From: Bradyrhizobium ontarionense
Lineage (GTDB): Bacteria > Pseudomonadota > Alphaproteobacteria > Rhizobiales > Xanthobacteraceae
Direction of reading: 5' to 3'
Length of the DNA stretch: 64,000 nt
NCBI RefSeq assembly: GCF_021088345.1
Contig: NZ_CP088156.1
Span: forward strand, 4,216,001-4,280,000
Under the pieces are notes generated by a model. It did no database searches. It saw only the letters and a list, made by a program, of their open reading frames with translations, and was not told where the DNA came from. The translations under genes and the position numbers were made by a program. Below, in pieces: positions 47,011 through 57,335 of the stretch (its first letter is position 1; the number at the start of each line of letters is the position of its first letter).

Positions 47011-47071
47011 GGCGTGGCAGAGACTACCCGCCCCGCCGATCTCACGCGAGAGCCCTAGGCTCCCCGCGCGC

Positions 47072-48115
47072 TCAGCACTTCACCCGCTTCTGCTCGCGGT
47101 CGACCGTGGCCTTCACGCCTGCAGCGGCGCGCGGATATTTGCGCGCAATCTCGCCGAAGGCCGCGCAGGCAGCCTCCTTCTCCTTCAGCGCCGCCAGCGA
47201 CTGGCCAAGCCGCAGCAGCGCGTCAGGCGCCTTCGACGACTTCTCGTGTTTCGTCGTCACCGCCAGGAAGACTTCGGCGGCGTCGCGATATTGCTGACGC
47301 TGGTAGAAGCTTTCGCCGAGCCAGTATTGGGCGTCGCCGATCATCGGGTCGTTCGGATATTTCTGCGTGAAGCTGCGCATCGTCTGCTCTGCCAGCGCGT
47401 AGTCGCGGCGCTGCATGTAGCCGATGCCGAGGTCGTATTCGTCACGCGGCGTCTGCGTCGGCGGCGCGGTCGCAAGTCCGCCCGGTGCGGCAGCCGCAGG
47501 CGGGCTTTGCTCGGAACGCCCGCCGCGGCCGGCGGAGAGATTCACCGGATCGCCGGCGGCCCGGCCGGGCGGCTGCCCCCCACCGCCCTGAACCGGCAGC
47601 TGGCCGCCGCCCAGCGCCTGCGGCGCGCCCGGCGCAGTCGGGTTCTGATTGGGGTCGAACGCATCGCCGCGGCGCCGACCGCCGGTGCCCGCAGCCGGCT
47701 GGTCCGACACGATCGGGGCCGGGGCAGCGCCCTGCGGCTGCGCATAGGCCGGCTGCTGCTGCGGATAGGGCTGCTGCGACTGACCGTATTGGGGCTGGCC
47801 ATAGGCCGGCTGAGCCGGCTGGCCATATGACGGGCTGGTCTGTGCAGGCGGCGGCGCTGCCGCGGTCGGCTGCGCCGCGGCCGGCGCGCCGTTCTGCAAC
47901 TGCCGCAACCGCTCTTCCAGCTGGCGATTGCGATACTGCAGCTCCTCGTTCTGACCGGTGAGCTGCCGGAGCTGATTTTCCAACCGCTGGATCCGGATTT
48001 CCGGGTCGTCGTCGTCAGCCTGGGCGAAAGCCAGCGACGACATTGCCAGCGAAGAGATCATGACGAGCGCGGCAAGAACTGCGGCGGCGCTGCTTGGAAG
48101 AAACTTGAATGACAT
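47072..48115 (-). CDS. cpoB: Tol-Pal system coordinator CpoB (YbgF)
   Basis: A 347-residue periplasmic protein. A signal peptide leads to a short coiled coil (PEIRIQRLENQLRQLTGQNEELQYRNRQLEERL), then a long Gln/Pro/Gly-rich linker (about 80-215), then TPR-like repeats (YDLGIGYMQRRDYALAEQTMRSF, DAQYWLGESFYQRQQYRDAAEVFL). CpoB links the Tol-Pal machine to peptidoglycan synthesis. The linker is unusually long and low in complexity. It follows pal on the minus strand. Confidence 0.93.
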   Translation of the reverse strand: MSFKFLPSSAAAVLAALVMISSLAMSSLAFAQADDDDPEIRIQRLENQLRQLTGQNEELQYRNRQLEERLRQLQNGAPAAAQPTAAAPPPAQTSPSYGQPAQPAYGQPQYGQSQQPYPQQQPAYAQPQGAAPAPIVSDQPAAGTGGRRRGDAFDPNQNPTAPGAPQALGGGQLPVQGGGGQPPGRAAGDPVNLSAGRGGRSEQSPPAAAAPGGLATAPPTQTPRDEYDLGIGYMQRRDYALAEQTMRSFTQKYPNDPMIGDAQYWLGESFYQRQQYRDAAEVFLAVTTKHEKSSKAPDALLRLGQSLAALKEKEAACAAFGEIARKYPRAAAGVKATVDREQKRVKC

Positions 48116-48223
48116 GCTGCCCTGACGACCGGATCGGCGAGAGGTTGGAAAATCTGCCTCGTGAGTGAGGCTGTACGTCAGATTTGGAACAGAGACAAAT
48201 GACGTTCAAGCGAACAACAAACA

Positions 48224-48258
48224 AAGAAGCCGACGTCGATCAACGACGCCGGCTTCTT
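48224..48258 (-). terminator. Terminator after pal
   Basis: An AAGAAGCC...GGCTTCTT stem with an inner GTCG/CGAC pairing, read on the minus strand, is followed by TGTTTGTTG. It lies about 20 bp past the pal stop, before cpoB, so cpoB may need its own promoter or read-through. Confidence 0.65.
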
Positions 48259-48279
48259 CAAAGACGAGTTTGTTCAGGT

Positions 48280-48774
48280 TTATGAACTGGCGTTCAGCAC
48301 CGTCACCGCACGTCGGTTCTGCGACCAGCACGAGATATCGTTACAGACCGCGACCGGCCGTTCCTTGCCGTAGGAGATCGTGCGCATCCGGCCCTGGTCG
48401 ATGCCACGAGAGGCCAGGAAGTTGCGCACCGACTGGGCGCGGCGCGCGCCGAGCGCGATGTTGTATTCGCGGGTGCCGCGCTCGTCGGCGTGCCCCTCGA
48501 CGGTGAATGTATAGCGCGGATAGCTCTGCAGCCACTGCGCCTGCTTCTCCAGCGTCGCGATCGCCTGCGGCGTGAGATCGGTCTGATCGCTTTCGAAGAA
48601 GACGCGATCGCCGACATTCACCACGAAGTCCTGCTGGCTGCCTGGAGTCGCAGCGCTGGCCATCGCACCATCAGCTCCGGTGAGGTTCTTGTTGGCGCAA
48701 GCACCCATCGACAGCGCGACCGCAAACACAGCGGCCAGCTTCAATCCCTGGAGGATACGCATCTGATATTTCAT
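48280..48774 (-). CDS. pal: Peptidoglycan-associated lipoprotein Pal
   Basis: A 164-residue outer-membrane lipoprotein. The lipobox LSMGAC puts the lipidated Cys at 26. The C-terminal OmpA-like domain has FTVEGHADERGTREYNIALGARRAQSVRNFL, which binds diaminopimelate in peptidoglycan. ATG at 48774 gives a normal signal peptide; the frame extends to 48795. In most relatives it follows tolB directly, but here two genes lie between them. Confidence 0.95.
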   Translation of the reverse strand: MKYQMRILQGLKLAAVFAVALSMGACANKNLTGADGAMASAATPGSQQDFVVNVGDRVFFESDQTDLTPQAIATLEKQAQWLQSYPRYTFTVEGHADERGTREYNIALGARRAQSVRNFLASRGIDQGRMRTISYGKERPVAVCNDISCWSQNRRAVTVLNASS

Positions 48775-48958
48775 TCCCGGAGCCTCCACGCTCACGTTCT
48801 TAGACTGCCATCCGGTCTACAGGGCGATGGTTAAGCGAACGTTCCGTCAACCTTGATGCGGACTTGCCGAACCCGCTCAAATGCTAACGAAACCCGAAAA
48901 AGCGACCGCGATGGTTAATGGGTTGTAAATGTGGCACCAGGGTGAAGGCAAGCGGTGC

Positions 48959-48982
48959 AGCGCCCGCATGGGGGCGCTTTTT
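48959..48982 (+). terminator. Orphan plus-strand terminator between pal and the acyltransferase gene
   Basis: AGCGCCC, five-base loop, GGGGCGCT, then TTTTTC on the plus strand. Both flanking genes are on the minus strand, so no annotated transcript ends here. It could end an unannotated small RNA or be chance. Confidence 0.55.
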
Positions 48983-49055
48983 CGCTGATTTTGGCACCAA
49001 AGCCACGGATCGAACGGCCGCACGGGCCGGACCGGGCGCAACGCCGGCGGCGCGG

Positions 49056-49778
49056 TCAGCCCGCGCGCGAGACCGGGTGAATCCTGAACGAATCAGTGAA
49101 GGCATCGGGCGACGGCCGGTCGAACAGCATACGCCGTTCGAAGGCGCTGGAGCGCATGAAGGGAAAACGCTGGAACACCCGGTCGCGGATCGAGGGATAA
49201 TGCGCCGCCACCAGGCCCACCGGCTTGGTCAGACCGGAGTAGAGCCGCGGCTCGCCCCACGGTTCCTGGAGAAACACCTTCTTGTAGAAGGCGCGATGTT
49301 CCGGCCGGACATTCGCGAGACCTATGTCGGCGTTGAAATGGGCACACGCGACATAGCCGAGCCGTACCGTCACATAGGGCAGCGCCGGAAACAGCCGTGC
49401 CTTGTCGTGGTCGGCGACGAAGCGGGTGGGATCGACGATGACCTTGCCGCGGTCGAGTTCCGGATGCAGCAGATCAACGAACATGTCCGACGACAACGAC
49501 TTGCGCCATTGCGAGTTCAGCACGCTGATGCGGATCGAGCTGTAGAGCTCGCCATCGAGATAGACGCCGAAGATGAAGCTGTTGGGAAGATCGTCATATT
49601 CGTCGGTGACCCGTTCACTAGCCGACGGGAGGATGGCCCCTTCGCGCAAATAGGCGCGGTAGCGCAGACGATAGATCTCATCCTTGTCTTCAGCGGTCAG
49701 AGCCAGACGATAATCCACGTTTTCGAGCGCATCCGACTTCTGTTCAGGAACGGCAGTCACTCTAGCCGCCGACTTCAT
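49056..49778 (-). CDS. N-acyl amino acid synthase (FeeM)-like acyltransferase, GNAT fold
   Basis: A 240-residue protein whose first half (YRLALTAEDKDEIYRLRYRAYLREGAI and YDDLPNSFIFGVYLDGELYSSIRI) has the acyl-homoserine-lactone-synthase/FeeM fold. These enzymes join an acyl chain from acyl-carrier protein to an amino acid or related acceptor. ATG at 49778 follows AAGGGG. No luxR-type gene is visible near it. It sits between an EAL/GGDEF gene and pal. Confidence 0.78.
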   Translation of the reverse strand: MKSAARVTAVPEQKSDALENVDYRLALTAEDKDEIYRLRYRAYLREGAILPSASERVTDEYDDLPNSFIFGVYLDGELYSSIRISVLNSQWRKSLSSDMFVDLLHPELDRGKVIVDPTRFVADHDKARLFPALPYVTVRLGYVACAHFNADIGLANVRPEHRAFYKKVFLQEPWGEPRLYSGLTKPVGLVAAHYPSIRDRVFQRFPFMRSSAFERRMLFDRPSPDAFTDSFRIHPVSRAG

Positions 49779-50068
49779 TCGCAACCCCTTCTCACACAAC
49801 TCCTACGAGCAGCGCGAGCTTAACAGTTCGTTAATTCCGATGCAAAGCTTTCGCCGGTACAAAGTTAACGGCACGTAGAATCCCGGTGCTACAACCGTAG
49901 CTTACCGGGTACGCCATCGCATCGCATGGATCGCCTCGGATCACTTGCGTGCCAATTCGAAACGAAATCGCGTGGTATACGCGCGGCCCTGCCCGTCGAT
50001 GATACGACGTGCGGTTGTCCTGCACGGGTGCGGGGCGCAGCCATGCCAGGGCGTCGCGGCGGTCGCGC

Positions 50069-52408
50069 TCAGGCGATCGAGCGCACCTGCCCGATTGCAG
50101 TGCCGGGCTCTTCGGTCGAACGCCGGCCGTGTGAGGCGTTCAGGAGCTGGCGGATCCGCACCGCGGGCACCGGCCGGCTGAACAGATAGCCCTGTGCCTC
50201 GGTGACGGTGCCGTCGACGCTGACGAGCTCCAGCTGCTCGTTGGTCTCGATGCCCTCGACAACGACCGACATGCCGAGATCGGCGGACAGCCGCGCGACA
50301 CCGCGCAGCAGGGTCAGCGGCCGATCACTATCGATGCCCTCCAGGAAGGAGCGATCGATCTTGACCTTTTCCAGCGGGAAGTTGTGCAGATAGCTGAGGC
50401 TGGAATAGCCGGTGCCGAAATCGTCAAGCGAGATGCGGACGCCGAGCATGTGCAGCTGCGACAGCACGTCATGCGTCAATTGCGTGTTGCGCAGGAGCGA
50501 CGATTCCGTGATCTCGATCTCGAGACGGTGCGGCGGAAGTCCGGAGACTTCGAGCGCGTAACGGACCTCGCTCAGGACGTCGCGCTGATGGAATTGCTGC
50601 GGGGAGAAATTGACCGCGACACTCACCGCCTCCGGCCACTTCATGCATTCGAGGCAGGCCTTGCGCAGGATCCAGCGGCCGAGATCGACGATCAGGCCCA
50701 TGTCCTCGGCGACCGGGATGATGTCGACGGGCGAGACGGTGCCACGGACCGGATGATTCCAGCGCAGCAATGCCTCGCAGGTGGAGATCTTGCCGGACTT
50801 CAGGTTGACCAGCGGCTGGTAGAACAGCTCGAACTCCTCGTTCGCGAGCGCCTTGCGCAGGTCGAGCTCGAGGATCCGGCGCGCCTCGACGGTCTGGGCA
50901 AGCTCGTCGCGGAAGAAGCAGAAGGTGCCGCGTCCCTCGGCCTTGGCCCGGTAGAGCGCCATGTCGGCGTTCTTCAGCAGCGTGTCGGCGCTGATTCCGG
51001 GCGCGGTCATCGCGATGCCGACGCTGGCGCCGATCTCGACCAGGTGATTGTCGATCTTGTAGCGTTCGCTCAGCTGGTCGACGATGCGGCGTGCGAGCAC
51101 GGCGGCGTCGTCGTTGGAACGGATATTGCGCTGGAACACGACGAACTCATCGCCGCCGAACCGCGCAACGTAGTCCTCCGGCCGCAGCATGTCGCGCAGC
51201 CGTTCGGAGACCGCGCAGAGCAGCTGGTCGCCGCAGGGATGGCCGAGCGTGTCATTGACCTGCTTGAACCGGTCGAGATCAACGAACAGCAGCGCCGACA
51301 GCTCGCCGTTCCGCTGCGGGATCTTGAGCAGGCGCTCGATCTCGTCGCGGAAGCTGACGCGGTTCGGCAATGTCGTGAGCTCGTCGTAGCGCGCAAGATG
51401 CGAGATTCGCGCCTCGGCGTGCCGGCGCTCGGTGATGTCCTCGAGCAGCACCACCGCGCCGCCGTCCGCCATCGGCTGGAAGGTCCAGGACAGCGACCGG
51501 TCGCGCACCACGTCCGGGTCGCTGGTGATGATGTTGTGGGTCTTGGTATTCTCGATCTCCGAGAGGATCATTCGGCCGCTGGAGGCCGAGATCGATCCCG
51601 AGATCACGCAGCCGTTGATGATGTCGGCCGCCCTGCCGCCACGCTGCAGAATGTCGTCCGGCAGGCTCATCATCTCGCCGAAGCGATGGTTCATGACGGC
51701 GAGGCGCCCGTCGGGGCGGAACATGCACAGGCCGTGCGGCATGTTGTTCAGCGCCGTGTCGAACTGCCTCGCCAGGGCGGCCTCGCCCTCACGTGCCACG
51801 AAGGCCTGAACGAAGATCCGCTGCAGGTTCGTCGAGATGTGCTTCAGCGACAGGAAGAAGAGCACGCAGAACGCCGCCATTCCCATGTAATAGGGACTGC
51901 CGTTCATCGCGAGAACCAGCGCGAGCGGTCCGCAGGCGAGCAGGATCTGAACGTGGAAGATCCAGGGCCGACCATAGGTGCGGCCGGCGCCAGCCGACAT
52001 ATAGCAGAGTGTCACCGCGATCACGATCAGGTGCACCACGGGGTCGCTGTTGTCGACCACGGCGACGACACACCAGACTCCGAGCACGAGCGCATAGATC
52101 ATCGCGCCGACCTGGTAGCGAATCTCCCAGCGCGCGACCGCCTCCTGCGTCAGCCGGCCGCTGTCGCACAGGCGCCGGTAGTAGCGCATGTCGATCGAGC
52201 GAAACGCGCCGGCGACGATCAGCATCGCGGCACATGGCCAGAGATTGACGTCGCCGCTCTTGATAGCGGTCATGACAGCCGCGATCGCCGCGCACAGTGC
52301 GCCAGCAAACATCGGGCCGGGATCCTGGAAGAGAGAGTCGACGAGCGCCGCCTGGATTGCAGGCGACAACTTTCGATCGTCTTCTCCGTTCTGACTGGCA
52401 AGCTGCAT
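50069..52408 (-). CDS. Membrane-anchored GGDEF-EAL cyclic-di-GMP protein
   Basis: About 779 residues from the ATG at 52408. The first ~190 residues hold several transmembrane helices (for example MLIVAGAF and MIYALVLGVWCVVAVV) and resemble a seven-helix input domain. A PAS-like domain follows (NMPHGLCMFRPDGRLAVMNHRF). The GGDEF site is RFGGDEFVVF, with an RxxD I-site (RPED) five residues before. The EAL domain keeps EALLRW, EITESS, DDFGTGYS and VVEGIET, so both activities could be present. It lies directly after tolB on the same strand. Confidence 0.9.
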   Translation of the reverse strand: MQLASQNGEDDRKLSPAIQAALVDSLFQDPGPMFAGALCAAIAAVMTAIKSGDVNLWPCAAMLIVAGAFRSIDMRYYRRLCDSGRLTQEAVARWEIRYQVGAMIYALVLGVWCVVAVVDNSDPVVHLIVIAVTLCYMSAGAGRTYGRPWIFHVQILLACGPLALVLAMNGSPYYMGMAAFCVLFFLSLKHISTNLQRIFVQAFVAREGEAALARQFDTALNNMPHGLCMFRPDGRLAVMNHRFGEMMSLPDDILQRGGRAADIINGCVISGSISASSGRMILSEIENTKTHNIITSDPDVVRDRSLSWTFQPMADGGAVVLLEDITERRHAEARISHLARYDELTTLPNRVSFRDEIERLLKIPQRNGELSALLFVDLDRFKQVNDTLGHPCGDQLLCAVSERLRDMLRPEDYVARFGGDEFVVFQRNIRSNDDAAVLARRIVDQLSERYKIDNHLVEIGASVGIAMTAPGISADTLLKNADMALYRAKAEGRGTFCFFRDELAQTVEARRILELDLRKALANEEFELFYQPLVNLKSGKISTCEALLRWNHPVRGTVSPVDIIPVAEDMGLIVDLGRWILRKACLECMKWPEAVSVAVNFSPQQFHQRDVLSEVRYALEVSGLPPHRLEIEITESSLLRNTQLTHDVLSQLHMLGVRISLDDFGTGYSSLSYLHNFPLEKVKIDRSFLEGIDSDRPLTLLRGVARLSADLGMSVVVEGIETNEQLELVSVDGTVTEAQGYLFSRPVPAVRIRQLLNASHGRRSTEEPGTAIGQVRSIA

Positions 52409-52658
52409 TCGTGCGCACGCGTCCTGTTCGGTGCGTACTATTACCGTTTGCAGGTGAAGCCTTTCTGAGGGAACATCGTTAGCGCATCGTTGCGGCAACC
52501 GCGAAGGGCGGAAATATCCTCGAAAATTCAGAGAACTAGGCAAACACTACCCAGTTCCTGCAACGAATGGTTCCATTTTTTCCGACAACACGCATTGCGC
52601 GACCTCGAAAACCGTATGCATCACTGCGTGAGCGGACCGCAGCGGGCGCCGCTCTCAC

Positions 52659-54035
52659 TCAGGACAACAGCGGCGACCAGGCCGGGTCCGAAGCGTAGCC
52701 GGGCGTCGGAACCTTCTGCTCGAAGCGGCCGGACACGTCGATCGTATAGAGGGATGGTCCGGCGGTGCCGCCGGGGTCCTTGAAGAACATCAGCACGCGG
52801 CCGTTTGGCGCGAAGGTCGGCCCTTCATTATGGAAGCCGGAGGTGAGAATGCGCTCGCCCGAGCCGTCCGTCTTCATGATGCCGATCGAGAACTGGCCGC
52901 CGCCCTGCTTGGTGAAGGCAATGTAGTCGCCGCGCGGCGACCACACCGGCGTCGAGTAGCTGCCCTCGCCGAACGAAATGCGCTGCGCGCTGCCGCCATT
53001 GGCGGACATCACGTAGATCTGCGGCTTGCCGCCGCGATCCGACTCGAAGCAGAGCTGGCTGCCGTCGGGCGAATAGCAGGGCGAGGTGTCGATCGCCGGC
53101 GTATCGGTCAGTCGCGTGGTCGAGCGCGAGCGCAGGTCCATCACGAACAGATTGGAGTTGCCGCCCTGCTGCAGGCTCAGGATGATGCGCTGGCCATCCG
53201 GCGAGAACCGCGGCGAGAACGACATGCCCGGGAAGTTGCCGACGATCTCGCGCTGGCCGGTCTCGATGTTGAACAGATAGACCTTCGGGTCGCCCTGCCC
53301 GAACTCCATGTAGGTGATTTCCTGGCTCGACGGCGAGAACCGCGGCGTCAGCACGAGGTCGGCACCGCGGGTGAGATAGCGGACGTTGGCGCCGTCCTGG
53401 TCCATCAGCGCGAGACGCTTGACGCGGCGATCCGACGGACCGGTCTCGTCGACGAACACGACCCGGCTGTCGAAATAGCCCTTCTCGCTGGTCATCGCGG
53501 TGTAGATCTGGTCGGAGATGATGTGGGCGATGCGCCGCCAGTATTCCGGCGCCGTGACATATTGCTGCCCTGTGCGCTGCTGCCCGGACACCGCATCCCA
53601 GAGCCGGAACTCGGCCTTCAGCCGTCCGTCCGGTTGCCGCGTGGCGCGACCGGTGACCAGCCCCTGGATGTTGAGCGGCTTCCAGCTGGCAAATTGCGGC
53701 GGAGCGTCGAAATTGCTGATGCGCTCGGGAAACGCGGCCGGGTCGACCGGCGCGAACAGGCCGCTGCGCTTGAGGTTGTTGTTGATGACTTGGGCGATGC
53801 CGTTAGCGACGTCGGCATCACCCGCGCCACCCGGCACGAAAGGCGGGATCGCGATCGGGATCGGCGCGAATTCGCCAGCCGGGATCGGCACCCGCGTCTG
53901 CGCCATTGCTGAACGCATGGAGCCAAGTCCTGCTGCGCCCAGCGCAACCGCTCCGGCAATCAACTGACGCCGGGTGGGTCGGAGGATCGGGCTATGCGGC
54001 TCAGCTTGATCGGTCATCGAGAGAATTCGCTTCAT
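52659..54035 (-). CDS. tolB: TolB, periplasmic beta-propeller of the Tol-Pal system, with twin-arginine signal
   Basis: A 458-residue protein. Residues about 18-45 hold [19 protein letters not shown], a twin-arginine (Tat-type) signal rather than a plain Sec signal. The N-terminal domain ([29 protein letters not shown]) is followed by a six-bladed propeller with repeated FSPDGxxI and YSPDG motifs. TolB links Pal to TolA during envelope constriction. Starts 18 bp after tolA; ATG at 54035 or 54017. Confidence 0.93.
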   Translation of the reverse strand: MKRILSMTDQAEPHSPILRPTRRQLIAGAVALGAAGLGSMRSAMAQTRVPIPAGEFAPIPIAIPPFVPGGAGDADVANGIAQVINNNLKRSGLFAPVDPAAFPERISNFDAPPQFASWKPLNIQGLVTGRATRQPDGRLKAEFRLWDAVSGQQRTGQQYVTAPEYWRRIAHIISDQIYTAMTSEKGYFDSRVVFVDETGPSDRRVKRLALMDQDGANVRYLTRGADLVLTPRFSPSSQEITYMEFGQGDPKVYLFNIETGQREIVGNFPGMSFSPRFSPDGQRIILSLQQGGNSNLFVMDLRSRSTTRLTDTPAIDTSPCYSPDGSQLCFESDRGGKPQIYVMSANGGSAQRISFGEGSYSTPVWSPRGDYIAFTKQGGGQFSIGIMKTDGSGERILTSGFHNEGPTFAPNGRVLMFFKDPGGTAGPSLYTIDVSGRFEQKVPTPGYASDPAWSPLLS

Positions 54036-54053
54036 GAGGACAACTAACCCTAG

Positions 54054-55057
54054 CTAGCCGCGTCGGTCATCGGCGTTGAACGCGGGTTGAAAATACTTCC
54101 ATTCGTCGAAAAACGCCGGTGGAAGATTGTAGGGCTGACAGGCAACGATCGCTCGCAATGCGCTTTCCTGATAAGCGCGCAGAAACGGCGTATCAGTTGC
54201 TCCAACAGGAACCGGCGCACCTTCGAGACTACCGTCGCGGCGCAGCCTGATGTTGAAGAGGACGACCGGCTTGGCATCGACACTCGAGTACGGCGGCTTC
54301 CAGCATCGGTCGACCTGAGAGCGGAACATGGCTCCCCAACTCGCCGAATTGTCCTCGGCCATCCCCCGCATGTTTCCCGCCTGTGCGTTGGCATTCAGCT
54401 CCGTCCCGGTCACCGACTGCCGGGTCGGGTCCTTCTGATTGATCAGGTTCGCCATCTTCTCCACGTCGAACTTCCGTTCGCTCTTGTGCTTCGGCGGCTC
54501 TGGAGGCGCGGCGGCCTGCTGCGGCTTCGCCGGCTGCTTCGCCTTCTCCTTGTTCAGCACATTCGCGATCTGGTCCGGATTGAACGCGTCAGGCTTCTTC
54601 TCCTCCGGCTTCGGCTTTTCCGCGGGCGCAGGCTTGGGCGGCTCCGGCTTGGTCTCAGCCACCGGCTTCGGCGGATCCGGCTGCTTCTCGACGGGCTTCG
54701 GCGGGTCGGGCCTCTTCTCGACCGGCTTCTCCGGCTTGGGCTGCGGCGTCGGCGCGGCATCGGTCTCGGTGACCGGCTTGGGATCGACCTTGCCGACGAT
54801 GTCCTCGGTCGGCTTCTTCTCGCCGATCTTGTCGGCCAGCAGCTTCGTGGCTTCCTTCTTGCCGGTCAGAGCACCTGCCTTGGCCTTCGACGTGTTGTCC
54901 TCCGAGATGACGTCGACCGGCACCAGATCCTCCGGCGGCACCACCATCGAACGTGCGGAGAAACTGAACAGACCCCAGCACAGCACAAGCACGTGCAGAG
55001 CGACGGACAGGACCGTGCCCTTGCGCGAGCGGACGAACCGGGTGAGGTCCGAGAACG

Positions 55058-55061
<4 letters not shown>
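54054..55061 (-). CDS. tolA: TolA-like energy-transducing protein
   Basis: A 335-residue protein with one N-terminal transmembrane helix (TVLSVALHVLVLCWGLFSF), a Pro/Lys/Glu-rich helical or extended stretch (about 60-190), and a C-terminal domain (WGAMFRSQVDRCWKPPYS, SLRAIVACQPYNLPPAFFDEWK). This architecture is that of TolA, spanning the periplasm. It overlaps the tolR stop by four bases (ATGA). Confidence 0.92.
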
Positions 55062-55537
<476 letters not shown>

Positions 55538-55576
55538 GGTCTGGTACTCACGATCCGGACGCCACTATACCTGTCC

Positions 55577-56263
<687 letters not shown>

Positions 56264-56714
56264 CCGCAGTATCCTCTCAACCAACCATCCCGGTACTCCC
56301 GGGACCATGCAGCCGCCGTTCCACGGCAGACGCCGTCGCGGCGGAAAGCGCCTGCGCGAGAAAAACCTGTCTTGATCGCTTTAAGAGGCCCGCCGAAGCC
56401 ATAAGCGGCCTGCATCCTCTGCCAACGTGTCAAAACAAGGGCTCTTGGCGCGCGTAAGCGCCCCTTAACCAAACCCCCTTCGCAGTTAAGGCGGGGTTAC
56501 CGCGGAGTTTTGCGGAGGTCAAAGGTGTCGGCGGGACAGCCAGATAGAGCCTTTGTGATCAGGCCCTTGGCCAATTGGTCGCCGGAGAGCCAGCGGCGAG
56601 CTGCCGCAGGGGCGCCCACCAGAACGCAAGACGCCCGCCAGCGGGAACCGCAGGCGGGCGTCTCGTGCCGTCAGGGCTGGGGCTGAAAGCCCTGCGGCGT
56701 CAGGTCGTGGCCGG
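56264..56714. other. Intergenic region upstream of tolQ
   Basis: A 451-bp gap before the envelope cluster, presumably containing the tolQ promoter on the minus strand. It holds a perfect inverted repeat at 56629-56663 near the end of the DUF2852 gene. Apart from that I see no gene; a 70-residue minus-strand frame at 56260-56472 looks like composition noise. Confidence 0.45.
56629..56663 (-). terminator. Terminator-like inverted repeat after the DUF2852 gene
   Basis: AGACGCCCGCC (56629-56639) and GGCGGGCGTCT (56653-56663), exact 11-bp arms with 13-base loop. It is 51 bp past the DUF2852 stop on the minus strand. No T-run follows, so it may be a weak or Rho-assisted terminator. Confidence 0.5.
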
Positions 56715-57206
56715 TCAGCTCTGCGGCTGATCGCTCGGCGGCGTCGCCGGGCGCGGCTTGTGCTGGGCCATGAACGCGTCGAACTCTTCCTTGTCCTTGG
56801 CGTGGCGCAGGCGTGTCAGGAAGTCACGGAACTCCTGCTGCTCCTCCTCGAGCCGCCGCAGGGTCTCCATGCGGTACTCGTCGAAGGCGCGATTGCCGCT
56901 CGTCGACGACGGCGCGGAGAACCCGAAGCCGAAGCCCCTGCGCTCCATCCGGTCACGCATGCGGTCCATCTTCCACTGCATCCGTTCCATCTTGTTCTGC
57001 CAGCGGTCCCCGCCGTTCCAGCACGCCATCTTTCTGCTCCCGAGTGTGAAAAAGAGAAGGGCAAGTCCGATCGGCCACCAAATGATGAAGCCGAGCACGG
57101 TCACGGCGATCCAGCCGGGGTGCCAGGGCGACTCCAGCATCTGTGGCCGGGATCTCCCCTCCTCCTCCGGACCGCGCCATCGATTGACATCTGCGGTGTA
57201 GGCCAT
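56715..57206 (-). CDS. DUF2852 protein
   Basis: About 163 residues from ATG 57206. Residues about 32-58 are a transmembrane pair (WIAVTVLGFIIWWPIGLALLFFTL). A charged, Met- and Arg-rich helix follows (MERMQWKMDRMRDRMERRG), then a long helix (RRLEEEQQEFRDFLTRLRHAKDKEEFDAFM). DUF2852 proteins are of unknown function in alphaproteobacteria. An inverted repeat lies just upstream (57235-57257). Confidence 0.85.
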   Translation of the reverse strand: MAYTADVNRWRGPEEEGRSRPQMLESPWHPGWIAVTVLGFIIWWPIGLALLFFTLGSRKMACWNGGDRWQNKMERMQWKMDRMRDRMERRGFGFGFSAPSSTSGNRAFDEYRMETLRRLEEEQQEFRDFLTRLRHAKDKEEFDAFMAQHKPRPATPPSDQPQS

Positions 57207-57234
57207 CTCCCTCTCCATTCGCGGCGCCATGCCG

Positions 57235-57257
57235 TGTGAATGTAAATAACATTCACA
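57235..57257. promoter_or_regulatory. Operator-like inverted repeat upstream of the DUF2852 gene
   Basis: TGTGAATGT-AAATA-ACATTCACA, exact 9-bp arms with 5-base spacer, 28 bp ahead of the DUF2852 ATG and 80 bp past the end of the upstream tetR. The sequence is AT-rich against the local background and typical of a repressor site. The neighbouring TetR protein is the obvious but untested candidate. Confidence 0.6.
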
Positions 57258-57335
57258 TAGCTAGCTCAACCCGGGATTTTGTCAAGGCGACCGCCTGACG
57301 CGTCGCTCGAATTATTTTTGGCTGTCGTTTGAACC

